NCBI GenBank assembly: GCA_035048485.1
Contig: CM068588.1
Location: 30,564,769-30,628,768, forward strand
Reading direction: 5' to 3'
DNA: 64,000 bases
Source: Pteria penguin
Taxonomy: Eukaryota > Mollusca > Bivalvia > Pterioida > Pteriidae
In this document: positions 35,257 through 49,694 of the stretch, one piece after another
Numbering within the stretch: position 1 is the first letter of the stretch
Layout: every line of letters starts with the position of its first letter
Notes under the pieces: generated by a model
Seen by the model: only the letters and a program-made list of their open reading frames with translations
The model's database searches: none
What the model was told of the DNA's origin: nothing
Program-made: the position numbers and the translations under genes

Positions 35257-36435
35257 CAAAGCATATTGAACAATCGTCGGTTTGGTGTTTCTTGTGTTAT
35301 TTTATTGAATGAGGTTACCACTGAATTCAAAATTTAAAAAACCACAGGAAAAACATCTGAACTGACATTAGCTCGTGTATCGACATACAAATAGAAGTCA
35401 GACATAACAAAACTAACTAAAAGATCAGGACAAATTACACATAATTTAAAAGAAATATGAAGTGATATTTATGTTTACATGAATCATTTTCTTTTCTCTA
35501 TTTTAAACAATGTGTTTATATCACTTATAGGTTACTGCAGTACAATAATGCAAAGTAGGTTTAGAATAATAGTGTAATCTTTGATAGATAGGAATATTAG
35601 AAATAGTATTTTTCTATTTTATCAATGTGTTCATAGAAAAGCAAATGATGTTGAAACAGTCGAATGACACTAAATTTCTAATCTAACGAATCAAGTTTGA
35701 ATTTTGCTGTCGATTTGCTATTTTATTGTCTTCCGTCTACCTGTCTCCCTGTCGGAAGAGCAATTATAAACCGATGTCATGTTCTACGGTTTACTTTGCA
35801 AATAATAAACCCCTCACTTTGCGTGATGTATCATTCTATAGGCAGGTGGTGCTAACATATCTGAAATGATCTTGGAAGTGGCATAAACCATACAGAAATA
35901 ATTTATGTATCAACAGGCAAAGTGATGTTGTAATGACATACATTTTCATTACTGTTAATAACTTTTGGGAGATGGTGTCGGAGAAAAATTATGAATTCAA
36001 AATACAGGCTGTACGTTAAGATAAAAATATGGTATCATAAACCATACACTGTCTTTGAAATGTTAGGCCTGCATATGCAGATCAAAGCAACATATTTCTT
36101 TTCAACCAGGAAGAACTGCTTTGAAGCGCCTGTATCAATATATTGCGTGATATAGTACTTACTTAAAGTAAGAAATCAGGTAAGAAAGCCAGTTTAGACT
36201 ACGAACAAGCTGCCCTAAAGTCTCTTTGCCTATTAGATAACAGCTGTTCCCAATGAGCCTCTAGATTTCATTTTGTATGTGTTTCTGAATATCTGTTTAT
36301 CTCTCAAGAAAGTTAGAGATTAACCTATACACCAGTAATTACATGAAAAAAAAAAGTTGCTTGCCCTTGTTTGGGTAATAGTTTTAATATTATTTGTAAA
36401 CGGTACTATTAAATGGTCTGAGCTTATTTTCACAC
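35257..36435. other. non-coding stretch, nothing recognised
   Basis: The region has no exon-like structure or known repeat that I could identify. Confidence 0.55.
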
Positions 36436-36790
36436 CAGCAGAGCACAGTTACCTCATGCTGATGTGTCTCTCTATATTTTTGATATCATAATCTTACTCT
36501 ACATTACTATTATTGTTTATATATTTCTTTGACCTTTCAACCTGAGATAGTCGTTGGTACTTTTTCTCTGTATGGAGGTTTATTTCTAAATTTTTAAATG
36601 TGTGTCTTTTAATTGTACTGCATTTGCGATAAGTGGGAAGGTGGACCCGTAAAGCGGTTATTCAAACAAACTGTTCATCAGATGATCGTCCTAAGTCGGT
36701 ATCGCATCTGTCGTACAGTCAATATTTTTGTAATGTCATTGGTGACTTCTACCTTACAGCTAAGTCAGATGTTTCCCTTTTCTTCTTATA
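36436..36790 (+). mobile_element. family 1 PLE 3' end
   Basis: It starts at CAGAGCACAGTTACCTCATG, a part of the 3' coding region of family 1, passes AAGTGGGAAGGTGG and CCTAAGTCGGTATCGCATC, and ends with GGTGACTTCTACCTTACAGC and a T-rich run. It is more diverged than the 33-kb copy. From 36791 to 37900 nothing is recognised except a short perfect hairpin (TGCGCAG/CTGCGCA) near 36959-36984. Confidence 0.75.
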
Positions 36791-37898
36791 ATCCTTAGTA
36801 AATGTAAATATTTAGAAAAACAAGCCCATTAATGAATTTTTATTGTAATTTCATATGAAATTTTCATACTTTTCGAAATAAAAGTCCGATGTACCTTAGA
36901 AGTGAAAAGATATATCAAAATAGATCATAACTGTTCTCCACCTTTACTTTGATTGTATGCGCAGATAACTCGTCTCTGCGCAGGGTTTGGCTGTTAGGTT
37001 ATTAAACCCATGTCTTGGTATTCTGTGACCAAACTCATATGTTGATGATATAGTTTTTTGTTGTCTGCATGTTTTGAGTATTCATGGTGGTGACGATAGA
37101 CAATCATTAAGACTTGCTCCTTCCATACACCTAAAGGCAAAGTATAAAAATGTTGTTTGAGATGGTACTAAAATTCTAACGTTCTCCTTCAAATGCCTGC
37201 TCAAATAAAGAAAATTGCTGTTTGTATACTTCTGCTCCGATGTGTTTAAATAAAGAAAGAGGACAACGACAGCGTGTTTTCAAAGATCGATAAAATCCTA
37301 TTAAAGAAGATTATGTGCTCGTTTGCTTTAAGTTTAAGTCTGTAACTCCGCTGCTTTCGGTTTAAGTATGAAACTATTATTTTAGTATTAAATATACCAT
37401 TTGTTTTACTTCAATATATACAGGTAACTTGCAACCTACATAGTGATGAAGAATTAATCATTCTACATATATGCATTATCATAAAATGAGACTGATCTCA
37501 AATTCTGTCGTTATGAGCACGTTCTCAAAACGTGTCAGAAAGTTTTATAATCTCCGCTTACATTGATCTCAAGTAGCGATTTCCGCTGAGCACGATCTCG
37601 GAGTTTCAGTCTCAGTCTGGAGTTGAGTAGGATATTTTTATAACCTCGGAACCTGGTTTCATCGAGATTCTTGTGTGTCTAGTGGGGAGCATTGTTGTTA
37701 TTACCTTAGTCACTTAACATTTATTACTTGTTTTTTAATTTTACTTGGGCGCGCAGTGTTGAAAGTTTTTGTGAAGCTTTGCGTTTTGTATCAAATACCT
37801 TGTAGGGAGTAGAAAAAAAAAGGAAACACTGACTTTTGCTAGGATATCTCATCTGAGATATCCAGTACAATTCAATGTGGTAAGTTGTTGTCAATGTC

Positions 37899-37900
<2 letters not shown>

Positions 37901-37973
<73 letters not shown>
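37901..37973. repeat. (AAT)n microsatellite
   Basis: This is a continuous run of about 22 trinucleotide units, followed by CATGATGATGATA. Confidence 0.95.
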
Positions 37974-38098
37974 CATGATGATGATAAAGGAGAAAACTGA
38001 AGACATTTGACAAAGCTGTATGCTGTATGACAAAAATCACCAAGGACATATACTATAACAAGAGAGAGATTAATGCTTTGGTACTAAGGTCCGTTGTT

Positions 38099-38496
<398 letters not shown>

Positions 38497-38499
<3 letters not shown>

Positions 38500-39875
38500 G
38501 TGTATTGATTAAACGTGATTATTGATTAAATAATGTGATGTATTTCCTTCAGAGTTATTCAGATACTATCGGAGTCTAAGAAAAGTATTCAAGATCTGCA
38601 AATGTTATGACAGAATAGTTGTAATATCATGGAAAATAAAGTATACTTAAGACATTATCGTCAATAAAGCTTAAAAAAGATCAAAGGCACGGCTTGACGA
38701 TATTTCTCGAACTTAATAGTGTTCAGATGTTCATTACTAATGTTCAGCATACTAAGATGGAAATTACGAACAGTCTCTTTCCATCTTAAGGATATATTTC
38801 AACAATGCATTATGCACATTGGCAAATGTATTGTAATAGGATAAAAAATAAAAAAAGATATTATAATCATCCATTCAGTGATTGTTTCTGTACCGCCGAG
38901 ATGCAATTCAGTTTATAACATATATTTCTGTACAATTACATAAAAATAATACAACACATTTACCACTCTGTAAGGGACAATGTTACTGGAAACTGAGGTT
39001 TTATATAACCACTCCTTATGTAGTAATTTGATGTTTTAGATGGTTTTATAGTGAGACTTGCGGAGTCTGATGAATACGTAATGCAGCTAACTGATTAGAA
39101 AAGACGAATGGATAGAATAATGACATTATGTATTAGTGTTATATTCCAATTCATTTTACGTTACTGAGTAAAATTAGAATTAGGCGAAAGAGAGCATGAC
39201 AACGGATTTCTCCCGGGACTGAGGTTTTCCGTCCAGCAAAACTTCTAATGTGTGTGTCATTATCTGGGCGTTGCGTTAAAACAGCAAACCAAATGTACAT
39301 GAAAATATCTTTCACCGTCATATAATAATGAGATAGGAAAGGTTTGCTTTTCGAATTACATTCCAAAATTTAAAACCCAAATTACTTTTCACCCAAGGCT
39401 TTAAATATTATAAACATCCAACAACTTTTTTGGTTAATTCTTTAAATCATATTCTGAACAATAATTGAGGTTGGTATTGTAAATTGTCGTGAATTATGTT
39501 CCAACGAATTGTCAATGGCAAAATCAAAAAACTGTAAATACGTAAAGCGTCATGCACACAGTGTCTAAAAAAAAGCTACAATATTGAAATGAGACTAAAA
39601 ATCTGATATTCCAGTATTCGTATTGGGAATAATTGATCAGTAGGTATTTGCTGGTGGTGGAGGTAAACTACGTTATATGAAAGGATATCCTCTAAAACAT
39701 TACAGCATCGAAATTCTACAGCTGTGCTGTGTTTGTTTAAAGAATTCAGACGACGCGTATTGAACTCAAACAACTGTTTACAAAAGACTGCAAAACCTAT
39801 ACCCCTTTTTGATGATTTCAACAAGTTTTCGTTGCTACTGGATTCAAAATACCGAAGCTCCATGACCAACAGATA
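38497..39875. other. non-coding stretch, nothing recognised
   Basis: One minus-strand open frame of 97 codons (39576-39869) has no family I recognise and is not supported by splice sites, so it is not called. Confidence 0.5.
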
Positions 39876-40480
39876 TTAAAGGGACATAGTCCGAGACTGG
39901 AAAATTTTAGCATGAAAATGATAAATTACGACAATATCTTATTTTTCCTGTATTGTATAAATTATAAACTTTGTGTTAATTGCAAAATTTAAAACTAAAA
40001 TCCCTCAATGTTTTCGTAGAATAAAGGTAATTGAGTCGAATTAAATTCGGCTGGTATCAATTCCCCAAATAAGGCGATGCTCCGCCCATAATCATGCGCG
40101 TGCGCGGATATTCACTGTAGAAAACAACAAAAAATGGTTCACATGGAGGAATACGACCACGAGAAAAGCAAAAGTGTGGTCGAAAATAACTATACACAAA
40201 CTCAGAGGCCAAAAAAAGAAAAGTGGAACAAATGTTAGAATCGGGTAAAGCTCGAGTTTCATTGTCACGTGATTTCCTCTGACCGATCTCATCAATATTC
40301 AAGGAGTTGACCTGGTTATGTTGCAAATTTAAAACAGGCATATCTCGTTAACGACATCGACTTTGGTAATGATACGTTTTACACATCTTAGATAATATAC
40401 TAGCAATCGATTGCCGTTTAAGAAATCCGTTTACATTTTTTTATACTTTTCCCGACTTCAATCGGACCATGCTCCTTTAA
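39876..40480. mobile_element. 605-bp MITE flanked by TTAA
   Basis: The left end TTAAAGGGACATAGTCCGAG is matched in inverted orientation by the right end (ATCGGACCATGCTCCTTTAA). Both begin with TTAA, the target of piggyBac-like transposases and some other superfamilies. The interior codes for nothing recognisable; a 94-codon minus-strand frame there has no family marks. It is probably non-autonomous. Confidence 0.75.
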
Positions 40481-41068
40481 GCAAACAAAGCGAAAGCATA
40501 ACCATTTGAGAATATTTTACCTGACAGTGAAGTCCTTAAAAATTTCACATCTTTAGCCCATGGACGCTTGGTAGTTTGCACTTAAACCAAAACAACTAAA
40601 CAAAACAAAACAAGCAAATAAAAGAACAACTCCCTCACAAGAAAACCTCCCTTCCCCCTTGCAAAAAAAAAAAATCCCCAAAAACCCTTATACACAGAAA
40701 ATGAAAACCAATTTGCATGCCCTCTTTGCAAAGCAACTACATGTAATTAAAACGCAGAAACGTCGAATTTTTTGTTTCCAGCAAATATTGTCATATATAA
40801 TAAGATATGTATACGTAAGCATCTATAATATTTTTAAATATATTTAGAAGTGATATATATGAATTTAAAATAAGGATGAATGCGCGGTGGTTATTATTAT
40901 TGCTTCAGATTAAAACTTAATTCATTATTGATGGTCAATTCTTCTTTCCTTTGTTCTAGGAGCTAGGCCACAAATAAAAAAAATCAACGGATCTTGTTTC
41001 ACTTACCGCAATGATAGATGAAATTCACAATGATATGTCCTGTTGTGATGTCATGCTATTTCAGTATA

Positions 41069-41071
<3 letters not shown>

Positions 41072-41121
<50 letters not shown>
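41072..41121. repeat. (CT)n microsatellite
   Basis: About 25 uninterrupted CT units. Confidence 0.97.
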
Positions 41122-41123
<2 letters not shown>

Positions 41124-41608
41124 AAGGCCAATTATTCCAGAGAACATTGAAGGAAATGGTCTGCACTGATATACCATCATTAAGTTCTGTTCTCACCACC
41201 GAGGACTTCATCAGCTAAATGATCATATATCGTCGACTCGCTGGTAAGAGGAAGCATTGTTTAATTGTTCGCCAATTAAGAATGAATCGGAAAGGGGTTG
41301 GATTTTATGGACCATACATGAAAAATTTTTGATATACTTTTAGCCCTGACTTGCTTATATGGCTCCCTATTCTGTTGTTAACATGAGAGACATCTATACC
41401 ATGACAAATGATACTCATTTTGATGAATCATTAAATTTCTGAACAAATATGAGCTGTTGGTTTTGTTGATGTTGATCGCGTCGCAATTTGCCCCGTCTGT
41501 CGAAACTACAAATCCAAGATATTGTTCCGAAATCCACAACTCGAAGTCGAAGAAACACGACAATACATATGTAAATATAATATAAACAATCACAAACCTC
41601 TTTCAAAA

Positions 41609-41757
41609 CAGAGGTGGGATCAGGTACCATGGAGAAAATGTGTGAACAAAATACAGTGCTAATTGTATTTTAAAATCATTTCTCAATCTCAATTGCTACT
41701 GGTGTGCAGGAGATGTTTACTCTTTCACAACACCTGATCCCATCTCAGTTTCTCCAC
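41609..41757. mobile_element. two opposed PLE cassette copies
   Basis: GAGGTGGGATCAGGTACCAT at 41611 and, inverted, AGGAGATGTTTACTC with CACCTGATCCCATCTC at 41708-41745 are two copies of the cassette facing each other about 75 bp apart. No reverse transcriptase is attached. Confidence 0.5.
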
Positions 41758-41839
41758 TATGATATATAGACAGTTGTTTCGATATAATTCATACCACTTT
41801 TCCCATTATTTCATCTGATAATTTTTATTTTGTATTGTT

Positions 41840-42200
41840 CGCTTTATATATTTTTGATATCATAATTTTACTCTATATGACTATTAGTGTTTATAAATTT
41901 TTATGACCTCTCAACCTGAGATACTCATTGATCCTTTTTCTCTATATGGAGGATTATTTCTAAATTTTTAAATGTGTTTCTTTTAATTGTACTGCATTTG
42001 CGACGACTGGGAAGGTGGGTAAACCGGCTAACCACACCAATTGCGTATCAGTTGACCGTCCTAAGTCAGTATCGCATCTGTCTTACAATAGATTTTTTTT
42101 TGTAATGTCATTTCATGTATTTCATTACTTATCATCATCTTTTATTGTTCATTGTAATTCTGTCCTACAGCTAAGCCAAATGTCTTCCTTTCCCTTTTGA
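41840..42200 (+). mobile_element. family 1 PLE 3' end
   Basis: It parallels 36436-36790: TTTTTGATATCATAAT, TATGGAGGATTATTTCTAAA, GACTGGGAAGGTGGG, GTCCTAAGTCAGTATCGC and a final CTACAGCTAAGCCAAATG. It lies about 530 bp downstream of the SSUH2-like stop codon, in the opposite orientation. From 42201 to 42729 nothing is recognised; this interval should hold the 3' UTR of that gene. Confidence 0.75.
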
Positions 42201-42729
42201 AATGAAGAAACCCATCTCATTTTAAAAATAATTTAATGTCAATAATCACTCTTTGTTGAAAACCATGTACATGTATAATTTAGAATACTGCAGCACGTGC
42301 ATACAAGGACAAAATGACATTCAATGATTCTAGTTACAGAAATGAAACCTCTGTAAATCACCTTCATTGATTTAAGAATGATAAATAATATAACTTATTT
42401 CACGTGTACCAAAGATAAATTTTATTACTGATATTGTAGAGTATGCATTCATATTTAATATCAAGAAATATTGCATGTGTTAATGATAATAACGGCAATG
42501 TCATTAGACTTCGTATCTATGCTATATCAATTCGTATGTCAAAGACTTGGACAATACTATCTGTCATACGCGTATGATGCATAATCACACAATTACACAG
42601 ATACGTGCAATAGATATAGAAAATTTATACATTTAGATACTTGAAGGTGATATTCGTACATGTAAGTTCAATCAAAAGATGCCAATCCCTGTTTTGTGGT
42701 AGAAGAAAGATGACGTGAGATGGCCCGTG

Positions 42730-45700
42730 TTATAGAATATTGCATCCCCAGCAGCACTGCTGAGGATAATCTGGAGAGTATACATTTCTATCTCTTCCGT
42801 AAATCCAGTATCGGGTGTTTACTTCATTCCAGGTGTAATGTACCTCAGTCACTGGTACAGCACGAAGTTGTTGACGCTGCAGTAGATAAAAAAAAAGATA
42901 ATACATATAGTTCTCGGTAAAGATTGTAATATGCATATCCTTTTTCAATTTTTTTTACATAGCAGTGTAAAAATATCTAGATTATTTCAGAAGTTCAGAT
43001 ATAATACATGAGATTAGTAATCGGTTTTATCTACAGTAATAGATCATATTGTTTCTAGAACTGAACAGAGACAAAAGAGACAATGGGTATTTATTTATAT
43101 TTTTTCCTAAGGAAAAAAAATGAAAATCAAAAAAGAAATGCCTGCGAAGTTTTACTTTGCATTGTTACAAAGTTCTGCGTAAACGTAGCGACTAAAGCAG
43201 TAATGCAGAGCGCCTAAGATTGACAACTCCAGGAATGTAAAGATGATGGATAAATCCAAACCACAAGTCCAAAAATCATGAAAACATAGGACATACAAAA
43301 TCAGTGAAAATGAAAAAAAAAATGGAAAATAACAAAATATGTCTACTTGAAGAGCATATGTGAACCCCTGTGATGGAGTGAGATCAGGTGCCCGGGGAGA
43401 GTGAGCATCTCCTGCTTGCTAGCAACACCCGTCACATATACCCCGTAGAAAGAGTCAAATCGTGTGAATTCCATATGTATTTATATATGGAGAAGTCGAA
43501 GTAGGTAACCTTCTAGTAAAGAAGGTGTCAAATCTGTGTAAAGTGATCGGAATCGGTCTCAGTCCAGAATATCATTTAAAAGTCTGGATAACGAGATATC
43601 ATATGGAGTAATAAGAGTCTCGTAACGACCGTAGAACTTCCTCAGTGACGATGCTAGTCTAGCACATATATAACCCTGGTTGAGCAGCTTAACTGAAAGT
43701 CGCCTAGCCCTCAGAACAAAGTCATTGTAATTTGAACATGCTCTGGAATAACGTATTAACTGAGATATGTATACGCCGTATGCGGGCGATGATGGAATGT
43801 TGCTACTTATGAAAGGAAAGTTTGTGATAGCGAAATTGAAATCGTCACGTTTGTCATAGAGTGAGGTGTTCAATTGACCATTAATGTCGAAAGACAACAT
43901 AATATCTAAATACGAAGTAGAATTACTAGTTTCTGTGGTTTCTTTGACCTCCAGTTCACTTGGATAGATGATGCTAAGGTAATCCGCGAATGAAAGATTA
44001 TTAATTGAAAGCAAGTCATCTATATATCTGTAAGTAAAATTGAAGTCAAGAGCCAATTGTTTTTTTCCTTGCGAAAGCAAAGACTGAATGAACTCAGCTT
44101 CGTATGAATAAAGGAATATGTCAGCCAGAAGCGGAGCACATTTAGTGCCCATTGGAATGCCGACAATTTGTTGAAAAACCTTACCTCCAAACACCACAAA
44201 AATGTTATCGATAAGAAAGTTCAACATCTGGATGACAGCTGTTTCAGTGTATTTATTTTTGGAATCAGAATTTTCCCTAACAAAGTAAGTTTTATCGTGG
44301 CCTATTACTATATATTTGAATTTGCGGCTTCCGTTTTTACTAGTAAATGCATTTTGAATAATTTCCGCTAATCTGTCTTTTAATTTCTGATGAGGGATCG
44401 TTGTGTACAGAGTCGAAAAGTCAAAAGACTTGATGGAGTGAATTTTAGTAAAATTTTTTGATTTTAGATGTTCTAACAACTCTTTTGAATTTTTAAGGAT
44501 CCACATTTGATTAATTCCACTTCTGGAATATACTGTTTCGCAATATCTATGAAGGCCAGATTTAATTTCTGATAATATTTCTGTGAGTAGCATCGATACA
44601 GATTTTGTGGAACACTTCGAGGAACCAGCGATAAAGCGTTGTTTGTACGGAGTTTTGTGCATTTTTGGAATAAGTACAAATATGGAAGTTCTAAATTCAA
44701 TTTATTTGAGTCAATACCAAACGTATTGAGGACAGATTTATGATTCTCGAGTACTTCCAAAACCGAAAAGTTAGTGAGAGTATAAGTAGGATTTCCTGGA
44801 GCTGAATTTAATCCTAATTCTTTCACTAGGCTGTCAAAGTAATATTTCTTACAAGTAAATGTATAATTATTAGATGCTTTATCTGCTGGTGTAATGATAT
44901 AATGTTCTTGGAGGAAGGTAAGAGAGAAACAAGATGTGTTTGTGTAACACTATGTCCCCGGTGGCAACAAGTCTCTATGTAAAAATGATGGATAAATCCA
45001 AAACCTAAGTCCGAAAATCATGAAACCAGAGGACATACAAAATCAGTGATAATGAAAACCAAGTAGAAAATAATGAAAAATGTCTGCTTGAAGAGCATAT
45101 GTAAAAACCCTATGATGGAGTGAGATCAGGTGCCCGTGCAAAGTGAGCATCTCCTGCTTGCTAGCAACACCCGTCACATATACCCAAGTAGAGAGAGTCA
45201 GATCTTGTAAATCTCATGTAAATCGTCTATCCCTCACCGTGTAAAAGTTATGGCCAAGATTAAAGTTGACAAAAGACAAACAAACAGACAGACAGACAGG
45301 ACTACTTGAAAGGGCTTTATTAGTTGCGTACCCATATCATGAAATGTGAAGTCTCTACCCCTCACGGTTTAAAAGTTATGGCCAAGGTTAAAGTCAGACA
45401 GACAGACAAACAAACAAACAGATAGACAAACAAACAGACAGACAGGACAAAAACAATATGCCACCTATCTATCGATCCGAGTGTATAAAAATATACGAAA
45501 TTCTAAACACCAGTGAATATACATGTCCTCGTGATTATGCGGGCAATGATAATTGGCGACCTTTTAAAATTCAAAATGCTCTGAGTGTGTTGCTGTAAAT
45601 GCTATTAGAATAACCCTATAATGCAAAACCGAGAACATGGCTCGTAACTTCGTATTTTATTGATGCATTAAAACCGACTTTCCTCTTGGTACCGATTCAA

Positions 45701-48700
45701 ATAAAAAATAGTAACTATCACAATATATTCGTTTATCTGTAATATCGCATACTCCTCTTGTCGATCAGTTTCGGATAGATATTCATTGGTATAGAATTCC
45801 CAATGTGATCCACTGATCAGTTCACCAATAACAATTGGTTGGGATTTTTCCAGCAGCCAATCTTTGTATGCCCACTAATCACATGACTCTAAAATCATTT
45901 ACCTCAAGTGTTTCCACCTGTACGCTTTACATGACTGCTGATCAAAAACATCGACAAAAATATCATACAGTGTGTCACTGGCTGTAACCATTCTTCGAGT
46001 ATTGTCATTGAATATATTTTGTCATTTTGACGTTTGGAATGCGCTAGATTTTTATATACCTGCTGTAGTTGGCGCTCGTTCGGGAACGCTCCTTTGTGTT
46101 GGTTGACTAATCGTATAGAGTTGTTGTTGATATCAGGCACTGGATAGGAGGTTATGGGGAATACCTGAAATTCAAATGACTTTTGTTTCACTTCTACATA
46201 ATTATGTTGATAAATCAGGGATCGGGGACGTAAACTGAGAAAATATTCTGTTTTCAAATCCGTTTATTACATGATGAATGAATAACTGGGATTTGGATTT
46301 TATTGAGTTTTATTCAATTCATAAATAAAATTAAGTCATCATGCTTAGTTTATGAACCCTGGCAGCTTTTTCTAATTTGTAACCAATTAAGTACCATAAA
46401 ATATTCCGTTTTGAAACAAAATCAATTAAAAATGATAAGTACAAGGAGAAAATTAAATAAGGGAGTTTGCTGCTGTTGTTCTAGTTTTGGTATATTTTCT
46501 GACCCTAACATAACGCTCCATAGTTTAGTACTGATATGGTTTGACTAATATATCCACGTTCTCTTTATACGTAAGGGGAAAATGTGTTTACTGAATTTAC
46601 CTATATGATTACATATATTTGAATTATAGTTACCATTGGCATGACCTGCTCAAATACTAGATCACCTTGACCTTGACGGACGAGTTCGTCTGGCATGTCT
46701 GTTCGCTCTACAATGTGGTCTCCAACGTGATTGGTGCTGTAATGAATTTAATGTATGTCACTTCATTGTATGAAATTTTAATGTCTATCAGGCTTTTTGA
46801 CTCCTAAGTGAGACAGAACAAGTTTGTGGCCAGGCACATCGTTTGTGGTTTACCTGTTAATCAACACACATCTAGTGATTAACAAGTTGATCTGTGATAG
46901 AAGAGGCATATGTACGAAACAGCCAAGAGACACTAAAGATTGATTATACATAAGATACAGTGTTTGTTTGATTTACGTGTTAGGATAAAAAAGCAATATT
47001 TCATAAACTTAAATTACCAACTAACAAAATCATGAATAACTTTCAGGATAAGGTGAAATCAATGGATTAATTCAGTTTAATTTCAGTTCAATTGAAATGA
47101 AATGTTCATTCTTTCAAATACAACCAAGGATATAATCCATGTGTTATAGACTTACAAAGTGACCGTTAATTCAATATAATTCTTAATGTTCCTGTATCCA
47201 TCACATTCAGAGCACGTGATACGTCCATCTCCTCCACAGCGATGACACCTGGAAAGACAAAACACTATGGTCAGTTCAGTTTGTAAACAGAACCCCTGAC
47301 GACTGGTATTAATCAATTACTAGTCTAACCACTATACTTCACGTTTAGTCATATCGTACATCTCGTCTTTGTAATACGAGGCATCAGCAATGATCATTAT
47401 TTCCGCCGAATCTGGACAGATTTTACTTTATTTGGTATTTTCTGTCATACATAGAAAGTGTCTAATGTGGACTTTTAAAAGCATTACGAGGAATCATATA
47501 CATAATAGTTTAAATTTGTAGTAGAGAGGGAAATCTATGATACTTTGGCCAATAAACGAGTACAAATCCTAAAACAAAACAAAAAAAAATGAGGCAGTAT
47601 AAATTTCAGAGATAGATAAATACACAGTATTCAGTAAGGTATAATATAAAACCTTATGATAATATATATGCACATAAACCGGAATATTGACAAATCAGAG
47701 ACCTCTGAGAAAAAACAGAGACAGAAGGGAGTGACCATTCCTTACTGACTCGGTCATACGAAGCGTGAACCGGAATTTTCGTGTAAACAAAAACCTCCAT
47801 ACATATTGATGTAACATTTACCTAGAGATTTTCCTCCAATTATTATCTACACTTCACATACCTTGCTCTGCCATCTCCATGACAATGGAAGCAACTGTCA
47901 CGGTAAGGACCCGTTTCTGGATGGTGACGATCATGAAAACCACGACCATCACAGTGATCACAAACCGTTTCTCCCCAGCCATGGCACTCCCAGCATCGGA
48001 AATAACCTTGCGCATCACATCTATGACATGGCTACAAAATATTTTATCAGTTTATTATTATGATCTTTTCGTTTTCATTAATGTATTCTAAGATGCTTAT
48101 ATTGTTTATATATTTTTGCACCTTGAATATTAATTGTAGGCAATTCCATTAAATTGCATTCATTTTTCAAACATCAGAATTTGAGCTGTTTTGTAATAAC
48201 TTTTCATTAAAAACAAATAATATATAGATAAATGAAATAAAAATGAAAGAAAACAAAAAGAAAAGCAAGAAGAAAGAAAAAAATAGAAGAAACTTCGACT
48301 TACAATAATAATGCTATATCAAAATTATAGTTATTTTCTAAAATAATTTTTTAGATGGTATATGTGAATTAAACTCACGCGGACAGTTGCAGTGTGTGGA
48401 ACTTCCAGACGTTTTTCGTGAGTATGGAACATAGAATCAGCAACACAATTAATCACCCATGGTGGTGGTGGTGGTCCATTTTGTGGGCCATCTACAGGTC
48501 CCCCGCGATAAGGAACGCTTTTATATCCCGTTTTTCTTGCCTCGCAGAACGTTTCTAACGTATACTGAAAACAAAACAATGAATCTTTGAGCACAAGAAA
48601 ATATACAATTACAATGTAATTATCATACCAAAGTATAGAATCCTTTCCGTGATAAAATCGGAATGATAAAGTGTTGTATATTGGCTAAAGTGAGAAAATA

Positions 48701-49638
48701 ATTCAGAATATTTCATCAATATATTTCATCAATTCTTCAATATATTCTTCTCCACTGAAAACATATGTTGATAGTCATGAATATTTTTGCAATATTAGTA
48801 ATATATGATTGGAAAAAATGCATTATCGCTTACGATAAAGCCAAAGTCATTCCCCATAATACATTCGGAATGTTTCGGACCTTTTTGCATTAAAGATTTT
48901 AACATGTAAAACTCGAAGCAGACGCGTGTAGCTGGTTCACTCCATTATCGGATCCGGAATGGGACAACTCTAAATTTCGATTTAAATTACTCAAAATGTA
49001 ACCATTTTACAGTATTATTTTATAATACTATTTTGCGCCTGATTTATTATCATTTATTATATTAATTTGACGGGTTCATTTGTTGACAAAAACAACGACG
49101 AGTGTTTATAAAGATAACTTGATAAAGGTACAGAACCTACATGAGCATATACATATAAAATACAGAAAACATTACATGCTAAAAATATATCGTATTTCAA
49201 CTATTTTGTCCACGTATTATAATCTACTAAGCAGCTATATACAAGGTTAACAGAAATAGTATGGGAATTAATGCATACTCATTGTTGACATTTATGGCAA
49301 TCGCTATTTATTTAATCGATTTTCAAATTCAACAATGTATTACATCATGGTGTAATTCATTCAGGACTAAGTCTGCATACATGTACATACATGGAAGGCC
49401 GTAAGAGACGTGAAGTTTGTGATGGTCATTTCTTGGGCTGGTTTACTACCATAACAACATTGACTGGCCGCAAAATCAATCATTGCCTGTCTACATCCAG
49501 CTTCGTCCAAGTTGGATATGCTGAAATCATCAAATGATGGTTATATAAGAAGCTACTTCACTGCCTATTTGTTAGTATAGAAAAAATATATAAATAAAAA
49601 TTTGAGTTTCAATCATCTAAAATATTCGTGTATGAAGT

Positions 49639-49694
<56 letters not shown>

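Noticed and set aside
39576..39869. 97-codon minus-strand frame
   Set aside because: No recognised motif, no splice context, and typical length for chance in this composition.
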